From positions 1-54,605 of the forward strand of contig CAJXYI010000012.1 in NCBI GenBank assembly GCA_913063435.1: a DNA stretch of 54,605 nt, read 5' to 3'. Every line of letters starts with the position of its first letter. Positions within the stretch are counted from its first letter, which is position 1. Below, one piece after another: positions 23,768 to 31,470 of this stretch. Origin of the DNA: an uncultured Actinomycetales bacterium (GTDB lineage Bacteria; Actinomycetota; Actinomycetes; S36-B12). Made by a program: the position numbers and the translations under genes. A model generated the notes under the pieces. It was not told the origin of the DNA and ran no database searches. It saw nothing but the letters and a program-made list of their open reading frames with translations.

Positions 23768-25923
23768 GCGTGCATTACCGGTCCTGCAATCTGTGCGAAG
23801 CGTCATGTGGACTGCAGATCACCGTCGAAGACAATCACATCGTCGATATCCGTGGTGATGCTGACGATCCGATGAGCCAGGGATACCTGTGCCCGAAAGG
23901 CGTCGCGCTGGCAGACCTGCATTCCGACCCCGATCGACTTCGTCACCCTTTGCGAAAACGCGACGATGGCGGCTGGGAGCCGATCTCCTGGGATGCGGCC
24001 TTGGATCTCGTCGCCGAACGGTTGCTCGACGTACGACGCCGGCATGGCGACGATGCGATCGGGATGTATCTGGGCAATCCCATCACCCATGGCTGGGCCC
24101 CGGTGACTCTCATCCCGCTCCTGCTCAAAGCCCTCGGCACGAGACAGCGGTATTCCGCGGCCAGTGTCGATCAGCAGCCCGAGCACCTGTTGAGCTACCT
24201 GCTGTTCGGTTCACCACTCCTTCTGCCGGTGCCCGACATCGATCGCACCGATCACCTGCTGGTGATCGGGGCGAATCCCGTGGTGTCCAACGGCAGCATC
24301 ATGACCGCACCTGACATCCGCCGGCGTCTGCGTTCCCTACGCGATCGAGGAGGCCGGCTCGTCGTCATCGATCCCCGGCAGACCGAGACGGCCGCTCTCG
24401 CGGATGAGCATGTGTTCATCACACCGGGAACCGATGTGCTGCTTCTCGCGGCGATGGTGCACACGCTGTTCGCCGAGGACCTCGTGTCGATGGGTTCGGC
24501 GGTGGACTACGTCGACGGGGTCGATGCCATAGAGGACATGGTCACTGCCTTCTCACCCGAAGCCGTGGCGCAACGCACCGGGATCGATGCGCAGACAATC
24601 CGACGACTGACCCGGGAGTTCGCCGCGGCACCCACGGCTGCGGCCTATGCCCGCCTGGGTGTGTGCCAGAGCGAATTCGGTACCACGGCGTTCTGGCTCG
24701 TTCACGTGCTCAATATCCTGACCGGCCGCTTAGATAGCGAAGGCGGCTGGATGTTCGCGCTGCCGGCCTTCGATCTGCCGGTGATCGGGGCGAAGACCAC
24801 CGATCTCATCGGCTACGACCGCTGGCGGTCGCGGGTGCGGGGAATTCCCGAAGTCGCCGCGGAGTTCCCCAGCATCACCCTGGCCGATGAGATCCTCACC
24901 CCCGGCGAGGGGCAACTGCGCGCCATGATCTTGTACGCCGGGAACCCCGTGCTCACCGTGCCCGATGGCCGCCGCATGGATGCCGCGCTCGATGACCTGG
25001 AGTTCTGCGTCGCCGTGGACTTCTACCTCAATGAGTCGACCCGCCATGCCGATGTGATCCTGCCGCCCACCGCCGTCTTGGAGCGCGAGGAATTCGATGT
25101 CGTGTTCGGCGCGGTGAGCGTGCACAACCATGTTCGATACGGCGAACAGGTGCTGCAGCCCGATGACGACACTCGCAGCGATGCGGACATCCTGCTGGAA
25201 CTGCTGTGGCGCATCGAGGCCGAGCGCGCGGGGACCAGGCGAGCGCGACTGGCACATCGCCTTCGCCGGGCATTCTTTCCTCGACGGTTCATCGATGCGG
25301 CACTACGCATCGGTCCGTGGGGTGTGCGCAAAGGTCGTCGGGCCCTCTCGTTGGCGAAGATCCGCGAACATGAGCACGGCTTGGATCTGGGCCCGCTCGA
25401 ACGGGTGCTGCCGAAGAGACTGATGACGGACGGGAAGCGCATCCGCCTCGATCACCCGGTCGTGACCGAGGACTGGCCACGGGTTGGACAGATGCTCACG
25501 ACGGGAACAAGTGGAAAGGGTTTCCTGCTGATCGGCCGTCGCCACCTGCGCAGCAATAACTCCTGGATGCACAACTTCGACCGACTGATCGGCGGATCGA
25601 ATCGGTGCACCCTGCTCATGCATCCCACGGATGCGCAGCAGCAGGGACACTCGAATGGCGGACACGTCACCGTCGCATCGAGAGTCGGCAGTATCGAAGC
25701 GCAGGTGGAGATCTCCGAGGTCGTGATGCCCGGCGTCGTGTGCCTTCCCCACGGCTGGGGCCATTCCCGTGAGGGCAGCAGGTGGCGCACCGCGGAATCC
25801 ACGCAGGGAATGAGCGTCAATGACATCACCGACACGGCGCGATTCGATCCCTTGAGTGGGAATGCTGCCGTCACCGGTCTTCCGGTATCGGTGAAAGCCC
25901 GGTGGTCGCGGCGGGGGGGCTAG
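23764..25923 (+). CDS. molybdopterin-dependent oxidoreductase, DMSO-reductase/formate-dehydrogenase superfamily
   Basis: 719 residues. An N-terminal [4Fe-4S] site is formed by C8, C11, C15 and C43 (CNLCEASC and YLCPKG), followed by bis-MGD-binding segments (VIGANPVVSNGS, VVIDPRQTETA, LYAGNPVLTVPDG, DVILPPTAVLERE) and the C-terminal cofactor domain (RHLRSNNSWMHN, VCLPHGWGHSR). In the active-site ligand region residues 131-139 read SAASVDQQP, so Cys or Sec is absent; Ser134 or Asp136 could be the Mo ligand. No Tat signal, so cytoplasmic. The start is fixed by AGGAG and ATGA coupling to the DoxX-like gene. The substrate is unknown. Confidence 0.88.
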   Translation: MSVHYRSCNLCEASCGLQITVEDNHIVDIRGDADDPMSQGYLCPKGVALADLHSDPDRLRHPLRKRDDGGWEPISWDAALDLVAERLLDVRRRHGDDAIGMYLGNPITHGWAPVTLIPLLLKALGTRQRYSAASVDQQPEHLLSYLLFGSPLLLPVPDIDRTDHLLVIGANPVVSNGSIMTAPDIRRRLRSLRDRGGRLVVIDPRQTETAALADEHVFITPGTDVLLLAAMVHTLFAEDLVSMGSAVDYVDGVDAIEDMVTAFSPEAVAQRTGIDAQTIRRLTREFAAAPTAAAYARLGVCQSEFGTTAFWLVHVLNILTGRLDSEGGWMFALPAFDLPVIGAKTTDLIGYDRWRSRVRGIPEVAAEFPSITLADEILTPGEGQLRAMILYAGNPVLTVPDGRRMDAALDDLEFCVAVDFYLNESTRHADVILPPTAVLEREEFDVVFGAVSVHNHVRYGEQVLQPDDDTRSDADILLELLWRIEAERAGTRRARLAHRLRRAFFPRRFIDAALRIGPWGVRKGRRALSLAKIREHEHGLDLGPLERVLPKRLMTDGKRIRLDHPVVTEDWPRVGQMLTTGTSGKGFLLIGRRHLRSNNSWMHNFDRLIGGSNRCTLLMHPTDAQQQGHSNGGHVTVASRVGSIEAQVEISEVVMPGVVCLPHGWGHSREGSRWRTAESTQGMSVNDITDTARFDPLSGNAAVTGLPVSVKARWSRRGG

Positions 25924-25969
25924 TGCCCCGAATCGGGCGACCGCGCTAGACAGCCGGTTGTCGGCGCGA

Positions 25970-25975
25970 TATCCA
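25970..25975 (+). promoter_or_regulatory. weak -10-like TATCCA before the lipoprotein gene
   Basis: TATCCA ends 6 nt before the ATG at 25982, the spacing seen at other leaderless genes here, but it lacks the final T. Confidence 0.3.
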
Positions 25976-25981
25976 TCACCC

Positions 25982-26644
25982 ATGAAGATCGCACTGCGCT
26001 TGCTCGGCGCAACAGCCGTGGCCCTCGTCCTCGCCGCCTGCGGCGGTGGTTCGGACGGTGGATCCACCGACGGGGGCGATACCCCCGGGCCCGCACCGGA
26101 TGCGGGCATCCAGGTCGTGGCTACCGGATCCTGGAACGACGTCGGCCTCGGGTCGGGATCATGGGGTTGGGGCGTCCTGCTGGAGAACCCGACCGGTGAA
26201 GCGATCCGCGTCGACATGGATGTCGATGCGCTCAACGCCGCAGGCGAGGTCGTCGACACGATGTCCGCGATGTGGACCGTCGTCGTGGCCGGCTCCCAGG
26301 GCGGGATCTCCGGGGCGTTCTTCGGGGTTCCCGAAACAGAGCAGGTCGCGAGCATCGAGATCACCAAGATCGAGACGTCACCTTCGAGTTTTGGCTCGGC
26401 GACTTTGGCGATCAGTGGTGCGACACCCACTGAGTCGTCAGTCTCGGGCACGGTGACCAATGGCTCGGACCAGGCACTCAACGGGGTGTGGGTGACCGGC
26501 TTGCATATCGATAGTGGATCCGTGGTCGGCGGCGGTGGGAGCCTCATCGATGTCCCCTCGGAGGGTGCGATCGATTTCACGGTCAATCTCAGCGGCTCAC
26601 TGACCGGTGACCTCATCGTCGTCGCGGCGCCGCCCTACAACTGA
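25982..26644 (+). CDS. secreted lipoprotein, FxLYD-like domain
   Basis: 220 residues. A lipoprotein signal ends in the lipobox LAAC with lipidated Cys20, followed by a Gly/Ser/Asp linker. The mature part holds two similar beta-sandwich-like halves: WGWGVLLENPTGEAIRVDMDVDAL with FFGVPETEQVASIEI, then VSGTVTNGSDQALNGVWVTGL with IDFTVNLSG. These resemble the FxLYD domain of actinobacterial lipoproteins, usually of unknown function. The ATG at 25982 begins the signal; a start at 25958 would add eight residues to it. The 3' end overlaps the convergent hydrolase gene by 10 nt. Confidence 0.78.
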   Translation: MKIALRLLGATAVALVLAACGGGSDGGSTDGGDTPGPAPDAGIQVVATGSWNDVGLGSGSWGWGVLLENPTGEAIRVDMDVDALNAAGEVVDTMSAMWTVVVAGSQGGISGAFFGVPETEQVASIEITKIETSPSSFGSATLAISGATPTESSVSGTVTNGSDQALNGVWVTGLHIDSGSVVGGGGSLIDVPSEGAIDFTVNLSGSLTGDLIVVAAPPYN

Positions 26645-27837
26645 TCGAGGGTTTCGCTCACCCAGTCGAAGGCGCGCTGCGCACGTAGGGACGGGGCCAT
26701 CGGCTCGCAATGCCAGTTGGCACCCTCTGCCGTGGTGAAGGGAACCAGCACTTTGCGGTCGTGGTTTATCAGGTCGAACAGTTGCTGAGATTGACTGGGC
26801 CAGAACTGCTCGTCGTCGGGGTTGGAGATCCACACCGGGCAGGTGATCCGGCCAGCCACCTCGGTGAGGTCGTACTTCCCTAATTCATGCAGGATCGCAG
26901 AGATGCTGGAGGTCCCGTAGGGCTCCATCCGCTTCGTCAGCGTTCGGGCCGCAAGCGGAAACTGCTCGATGCCCTGCATGGCGTAGGTGTCGAAATCCGC
27001 GTCGTCGCCTGCATCGAGTAGTTGCATGAGTTCAGCCGGGAAATGGGATGTCCAGGACGTCCCGACTTGCACGACCCCCGGGTCGACGATGATTGCGGCG
27101 AGGCGGTTCTCGAACGCCGCGGCACGTGGCACCCAGTAGCCAGCCTGACTATTGCCCGAGAGCACGATGCGTTCGGGATCCACATCGTCGCGAGTGAGCA
27201 AATAGTCCACGACCGGAGTGATCACCGCCTCCCAATCGTGGCGGAAGTACATGCCATCTTCATAGAGGGCATAGCCCTGCCCTGGTCCGTCGAAGGTGAT
27301 GGCGTTCCACCCACGGGCGATGGCATCAACAGCTCCCATTTCGATCATGTCGCTGACCGGACCGTCGGAGCCGTTGTTCAAGATCACTGTCGGACGCGGC
27401 CCGTCGCCGGCTGAGAAGAAGTATCCGTGCAGTTGGCGGTCGCCAAACGGAATGGTGACCTTGCTGACTGGTGTCGCCCAGCGCTTCATCGCCTCGTCGA
27501 AGCAAGCCCGATGCCAGCGCCAGGTCGAGAGGGATCGAGAAGGGTCGGAGGTGGCGAGGATGTAGAAGAAGGCTGTCCCGGCGTAGTTCGCGGCCCGTAG
27601 GTAGGCATCGCGAGCGCTCACCTCGTGACCGGCGGCTGTGGCGACCTCGGCGATACCGCGCACACGATGGGCCGTCGCCATCCACCGGTCGAACCACGAG
27701 TCGCAGTCACCCTCGGTGATCTGATCGCAGGTGGCGTAGACCTCACCGGCCTCCGCCATTCGATAGGCGGTGCTGCCGAGAACGAGGAGTGCGGCGAATT
27801 CAAAACCGTCGTCGTCGAAGAATCGGTGCGAAGTCAT
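26635..27837 (-). CDS. alpha/beta hydrolase, FrsA/dihydropseudooxynicotine-hydrolase-like
   Basis: 400 residues. A helical N-terminal domain (about 1-125) precedes an alpha/beta hydrolase core: NNGSDGP oxyanion loop near 154-160, FDGPGQG near 183, nucleophile Ser230 in LSGNSQAGYW, probable Asp in NPDDEQFW and His in NWHCEP. The size and N-terminal domain fit the family of 2,6-dihydropseudooxynicotine hydrolase and related C-C hydrolases or esterases. At position +2 from the Ser there is Ala rather than Gly. The leaderless -10 TAGGTT is 6 nt before the ATG. Substrate unknown. Confidence 0.8.
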   Translation of the reverse strand: MTSHRFFDDDGFEFAALLVLGSTAYRMAEAGEVYATCDQITEGDCDSWFDRWMATAHRVRGIAEVATAAGHEVSARDAYLRAANYAGTAFFYILATSDPSRSLSTWRWHRACFDEAMKRWATPVSKVTIPFGDRQLHGYFFSAGDGPRPTVILNNGSDGPVSDMIEMGAVDAIARGWNAITFDGPGQGYALYEDGMYFRHDWEAVITPVVDYLLTRDDVDPERIVLSGNSQAGYWVPRAAAFENRLAAIIVDPGVVQVGTSWTSHFPAELMQLLDAGDDADFDTYAMQGIEQFPLAARTLTKRMEPYGTSSISAILHELGKYDLTEVAGRITCPVWISNPDDEQFWPSQSQQLFDLINHDRKVLVPFTTAEGANWHCEPMAPSLRAQRAFDWVSETLDQL

Positions 27838-27843
27838 GACATC

Positions 27844-27849
27844 AACCTA
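27844..27849 (-). promoter_or_regulatory. -10 hexamer TAGGTT, leaderless promoter
   Basis: Minus-strand TAGGTT, 6 nt before the ATG at 27837. Confidence 0.6.
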
Positions 27850-28013
27850 GGCCGTGCGATGAGGTGAAGTGTCCAAACGGTGATGGTTCGTCTGGTCGAG
27901 ATTCACCACGTTTGGCAAGCCGGTATCGGGTGGCCGAGGAGATCAGCCTGGCCGAAAGGGTGGCGACGAAGGGGCCTCCAGGTGGGCGACGATTGCGCGG
28001 GAGAGAAGACTGC

Positions 28014-28019
28014 TAGCGT
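28014..28019 (+). promoter_or_regulatory. -10 hexamer TAGCGT, leaderless promoter
   Basis: TAGCGT ends 6 nt before the ATG at 28026. Confidence 0.6.
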
Positions 28020-28025
28020 CCGTGG

Positions 28026-29564
28026 ATGCGAGTGGTCAAGGGATTGGTGGGACTGGCAGGACTCGGGCTCGTCGCGGGGCTGCTTGCCGCGGTGCCGGCG
28101 GCGGCGGAAGATTCCCTCGAGTCGACGCAGGAAGCGCGCTGGTCGTTGGAGGAGCGCGACTGCGACGACGAGAGTCTCGATGGCTGGGAGTGCTACACCC
28201 TCGTCGTTCCGCGCGATTGGGACAACCTCGATGACACCTTGACCGCGCGGATCGCGATGGCTGTCAAGCCGGCAACCGTTACTGCGCGCCAGCGGATCGG
28301 TGCGATGACGTTCAACCCCGGTGGCCCGGGGGAGTCGGGTCTGGCGCTCGCGTCAGCGATCCACGGCCAGTTACCCGCGCAGATGCAGCGGCGTTTCGAT
28401 TTCGTCGCCTGGGATCCGCGCGGGATCGGGCTGAGCACCCCGCAGTTGAGCGGGTGCGGAACCGAGCCGATGCCAGTACCGGAGAATCCCTATGAGCCGC
28501 CGGATACCGGTCCGGTGGACTGGCGAGCGTTCGCGATGAGCTACGTCGAGTCCGTCGCGTCGGCGAGGACCGACTGCTTCGAACGCAATCCCGACGTGGC
28601 TCCCTACCTGGGAACGTGGCAGGTCATCCACGATCTCGACGCGATGCGCGAGGCTCTCGGTGAGGACCGATGGAACTACTGGGGGATGAGCTATGGAACC
28701 CGCATCGGGTACTGGTATGCCCGGGAGTTCCCCGACCGGCTGCGCACGTTCGTCCTCGACGGTTCCTGGCCGGCCAATCTGAGCCTGCGGACCTGGGCGG
28801 GGATGGACACGTGGTCCTTCGCCTACGCCACCGAGCAGTTCGGCTCGCAGTTCGGCAAGAAGATGCCGGCGAAGTTCAACCGGGTGCTGAAGGCGCTGAA
28901 CCGTCGCGTGATCGTCGATGGGGATGACACGATCACCCGCTGGCAGGTGATGCCGCTGATCTTCCCCAACATCTCCTACCAGAACGCCTATCCGGGGATC
29001 GTGGACGTCATCAACGGCGCCTATCGTGCGCTGTTCCACCCGAATGCGGCGAAGGCGCAGCGCGGTGTGCAGCGGATGAAGCGCGGGCTGGAGACGTTGG
29101 AGGAGATGACCGATGAATCGAGTGAGTTCAACATCACCATGATCAACTGCTCCGACCTCGATGGCCGCCCGAGCCTCGACTCGATCGCGGCCATGGCTCA
29201 GTCGGCCTCTGAGAACAACACGGTGTACGCCGGGAACACGGTGATGACCAAGGGTACGTTCTGCACCGGCCTGCCCGAGGACATGGTCCGCAAGCCGGGC
29301 AACATCGGTCGCCCTTACACCGTGCCGACGCCCCCGATCATCATCAACTCGATCGGGGACACACGCACACCCTGGTGGGGCGGTAAGCAGATCAGTGGCT
29401 ATCTCGCCGGGTCGACCTTCATCACCTACGAGGGCACCCAGCATGTGACGTACCTGCAGACGCCATCGACGTGCATCAATGACACGGTCACGCGGTACTT
29501 CCTGACCACTCGAGCGCCCGGAGGCACGCTGACCTGCGCATATGCGCCGCTGCCGCGAGGTTAG
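28026..29564 (+). CDS. secreted tripeptidyl-aminopeptidase-like hydrolase (S33, TAP C-terminal domain)
   Basis: 512 residues with a Sec signal peptide (hydrophobic core about 6-22, probable cleavage after PAAA near 27). The hydrolase core shows the oxyanion loop NPGGPGESG (97-105), WDPRGIGLSTP, nucleophile Ser222 in WGMSYGT, and C-terminal Asp and His in SIGDTRTPWW and EGTQHVTYL, the layout of the Streptomyces TAP/proline iminopeptidase family with its C-terminal TAP-like domain. It would release short peptides or single residues from extracellular peptides. The stop overlaps the stop of the sedolisin fragment by 4 nt. Confidence 0.88.
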   Translation: MRVVKGLVGLAGLGLVAGLLAAVPAAAEDSLESTQEARWSLEERDCDDESLDGWECYTLVVPRDWDNLDDTLTARIAMAVKPATVTARQRIGAMTFNPGGPGESGLALASAIHGQLPAQMQRRFDFVAWDPRGIGLSTPQLSGCGTEPMPVPENPYEPPDTGPVDWRAFAMSYVESVASARTDCFERNPDVAPYLGTWQVIHDLDAMREALGEDRWNYWGMSYGTRIGYWYAREFPDRLRTFVLDGSWPANLSLRTWAGMDTWSFAYATEQFGSQFGKKMPAKFNRVLKALNRRVIVDGDDTITRWQVMPLIFPNISYQNAYPGIVDVINGAYRALFHPNAAKAQRGVQRMKRGLETLEEMTDESSEFNITMINCSDLDGRPSLDSIAAMAQSASENNTVYAGNTVMTKGTFCTGLPEDMVRKPGNIGRPYTVPTPPIIINSIGDTRTPWWGGKQISGYLAGSTFITYEGTQHVTYLQTPSTCINDTVTRYFLTTRAPGGTLTCAYAPLPRG

Positions 29565-29800
29565 CGCCGACCGGCGCGAGGCCCCGGGGGTGGGATGACC
29601 TCGATCAGTCGATCGAAGTACACCGCCCCGAGTCCGGTGGTCATGTCGTATCCCGGGGTCGCCACGCAGCAGCCTGCCTCGATGTAGAGCTGGTTGGTGC
29701 CCGAGGTGATGTCGTAGAACACGCTGTCGTAAGTCGACCGCTTCGATGCGAGTTGGTAGAGCATCGGATTGAGGAATCCGAGCGGACCCGCCCTGGCTGA
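29561..29800 (-). pseudogene. C-terminal fragment of a sedolisin (peptidase S53)
   Basis: The last 80 or so residues of a pro-kumamolisin-type S53 protease remain: AGPLGFLNPMLYQLASKR, then FYDITSGTNQLYIEAGCC and ATPGYDMTTGLGAVYFDRL. These are the calcium-binding and C-terminal blocks of the family. The catalytic Ser (SGTS motif), Glu and Asp and the prodomain are missing. Upstream the sequence runs into a different gene's frame; LDQAAAAISQGG in that other frame could also be sedolisin, which would imply a frameshift near 29790. The first in-frame ATG is at 29764, but a 67-residue product would be inactive. Confidence 0.72.
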
Positions 29801-30050
29801 TCGCGGCAGCCGCCTGGTCGAGGAAACCGGATGACAGCAGAAAGGTCAGCCCCGCGAAGAGCGGGAAGAACACCAGCCCCCCGATATCGAGGGAGGTCAC
29901 CACGTGGCGGCGGATCGCGGGAACGAGCATCACGAGCGAGGCGGCGAAACCGACGCCGGCCCCGATCAGCAGCGTCTGGCGGTCGGGGTGGTTACCGGCA
30001 GTGACGATGAAGAAGACCACCCAGGGTAGGAACCCGAGAACGTATCCCAC
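29795..30050 (-). pseudogene. truncated membrane-protein gene
   Basis: A GTG at 30050 with GAGAGGA 5 nt upstream opens MGYVLGFLPWVVFFIVTAGN, and three to four hydrophobic helices follow down to about 29830 (GGLVFFPLFAGLTFLLSSG). The frame then passes into sequence belonging to the sedolisin fragment in another frame and runs on antisense to the peptidase gene without meaning. I read it as a gene cut short by a deletion that joined it to the sedolisin tail. The original family is not clear. The boundary is approximate. Confidence 0.6.
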
Positions 30051-30243
30051 GGGGATCCTCTCTGCCAACCGATGCGTGCGGCACCGTGCTTGTGTGCATC
30101 CAGCCGGAACCGCCTCCCCTGTGTCTACTGTGCGTTGGTCGCTGGAGCGGCAGCCATTTGCGGCACCAGTCGGTGGAATGGCTGCCGCAGGGGCGACTAA
30201 CGCAGGCTGGTTGATCGTGCGAGCGAGTGGAGGCGGATATGGG

Positions 30244-30249
30244 TACCGT
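30244..30249 (+). promoter_or_regulatory. -10 hexamer TACCGT, leaderless promoter
   Basis: TACCGT ends 6 nt before the GTG at 30256 and sets the start of the methyltransferase gene within a longer open frame. Confidence 0.55.
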
Positions 30250-30255
30250 GTCGGG

Positions 30256-30966
30256 GTGAGTGTGGCTCAGGCGCGAATGGCTCGTGTGGGTCGCTGGGCC
30301 GCTGCGGGGGAGAGCGCCGTCACCCGTCGGCTGCATCGAGCATTCTTCGCGACGGTTGCGCGACTGCCTCGCCCGGCATCCCGGTGGGCGCAGGCCCGCA
30401 TCTTCAACGGGCTGTTCGCCTCGGGTACGCCCTGGCCCTATGCCGAGAGCTCCTACGAAAGCACCAAGCGAGACCATCTCATCTCGGGTGTTCCCGAGCG
30501 TGCGCGGATGATCGTCGAGGTCGGGTGCGCCGACGGTCACAACCTCGAACTCCTCGCTGCCCGATCAACCGACGCCCGAGTGATCGGCGTCGACATCTCC
30601 AGTCGGGCCTGCAGCCTGGCGCGTGGACGCATCCGGGCGAACCCGGAGGTCTCCTCTCGTGTCGACGTCGTGCACACCGACACCACTACCTTCGCCGGGC
30701 GTCGTCATGACCTGCATGGCTGTGTCGATGTCATTGTGCTGTCCGAAGTGCTGTATTACCTCGGGAGCGGTCGTGTTTTCGCCGATCAGGTCAAGCCGCT
30801 CGGTCGGTTGCTCGCACCGGATGGGCAGGTGGTCGCGGTGCACACCTGCGCCGATGCACCGGCGCTGCATACTCGCTTGGCGAATGCCCTCGGCCTGACG
30901 CCGACCAGTGAGAACGAGATCAGCGCGGACGGGCAAGCGTTCACGATCAGTGTCCTGTCGCGCTGA
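30256..30966 (+). CDS. class I SAM-dependent methyltransferase, NodS-like
   Basis: 236 residues. SAM motif I is IVEVGCADGHNLELLA, followed by RVIGVDISSRACSLARGRI (acidic residue for the ribose), DVVHTDTTTF and the motif IV region VDVIVLSEVLYYL, then LLAPDGQVVAVH. The overall order resembles NodS-type N-methyltransferases. The N-terminal 60 residues are basic and probably not catalytic. The substrate is unknown. Upstream is the decayed membrane/sedolisin junction; downstream is the large hairpin at 31065. Confidence 0.82.
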   Translation: MSVAQARMARVGRWAAAGESAVTRRLHRAFFATVARLPRPASRWAQARIFNGLFASGTPWPYAESSYESTKRDHLISGVPERARMIVEVGCADGHNLELLAARSTDARVIGVDISSRACSLARGRIRANPEVSSRVDVVHTDTTTFAGRRHDLHGCVDVIVLSEVLYYLGSGRVFADQVKPLGRLLAPDGQVVAVHTCADAPALHTRLANALGLTPTSENEISADGQAFTISVLSR

Positions 30967-31064
30967 ACAGGCCGGCAGCGCGCACCTCACCATCACACCC
31001 CGATTCGATCGTCCACCCCACTGTCGCGATCACGCGAATAGCCACCGCTCAATCGCGCGGGCAA

Positions 31065-31136
31065 CCACTGCTAAGACGACGCTAACTTGCGCCGCCACAT
31101 CTGGTGGGGCGCAAGTTAGCGTCGTCTTAGCAGTGG
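31065..31136. repeat. perfect 29-bp inverted repeat (large hairpin)
   Basis: 31065-31093 is the exact reverse complement of 31108-31136; the arm contains GCTAAGACGACGCTAACTTG. Inside the 14-nt loop, CCAC (31095-31098) can pair further with GTGG (31104-31107) past one bulged G. Such a stem could end transcription of the methyltransferase gene and shield mraZ, but there is no U-tract, and the length and perfection suggest a mobile or multicopy palindrome. Confidence 0.9.
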
Positions 31137-31165
31137 GGTGCCTGGGGTGCCTGGGGTGCCTGGGG
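31135..31165 (+). repeat. tandem GGGGTGCCT repeats with G-quadruplex pattern
   Basis: Four GGGG runs at 31135-31138, 31144-31147, 31153-31156 and 31162-31165, each separated by TGCCT. The 9-nt unit repeats three times and the fourth G-run begins a degenerate copy. It starts on the last two bases of the hairpin's right arm. The G-strand is the coding strand of mraZ. Confidence 0.85.
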
Positions 31166-31375
31166 TGACGGGCCCCCTGGGTTGGTGGGGTCCCCGGGTT
31201 TGCCGGGTGGTGTTCGCGATGAGGGACGGTGCCGGGGGAGTCCGCGCTGCGGCAGCGAGCCGCCGAGCAGCCCAGGGCCTCGATTCGGGGGCGGATAACC
31301 GACGTTTTCGGTCGCACTGTGCGGAACAGCCGTGTCAGAGAAGGGGACTGAGGGGCGAGTTAGGGGCGTGAGGGG
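31166..31375. other. non-coding G-rich stretch before the mraZ promoter
   Basis: Part of the 504-nt gap between the methyltransferase gene and mraZ. It has many short G-runs (GGGGTCCCCGGG, GGGGGCGG, AAGGGGACTGAGGGGCG) and no open frame with a ribosome site that I would support. No RNA gene recognised. Confidence 0.6.
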
Positions 31376-31415
31376 TTGATTATGGAGGAAAGTGGGGTAA
31401 AGTGGCGCTACTGGG
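31376..31415 (+). promoter_or_regulatory. mraZ promoter overlapping MraZ-type repeats
   Basis: A -35 TTGATT (31376-31381), 16-nt spacer and -10 TAAAGT (31398-31403). Two exact AAAGTGG repeats at 31389-31395 and 31399-31405, 10 nt apart, and a weaker TACTGGGG at 31409-31416 cover the -10 region. MraZ in other bacteria binds direct repeats of this kind before its own gene and represses the dcw operon, so autoregulation is expected. Confidence 0.7.
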
Positions 31416-31470
31416 GTGACGACCCCGGTCCCGGCGCACGCCGGGGACGACCGGCGAGGCGAGGTGAGGA

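Noticed and set aside
28371-30068. One long minus-strand frame of 565 codons
   Set aside because: Only the first 80-90 residues look like protein (membrane helices); the rest is antisense to the TAP-like hydrolase gene and has no family motif. Treated as a truncated gene plus shadow.
30967-31370. Short frames reading the GGGGTGCCT repeat (Gly-Cys-Leu repeats)
   Set aside because: Low-complexity translation of a G-rich repeat without ribosome site.
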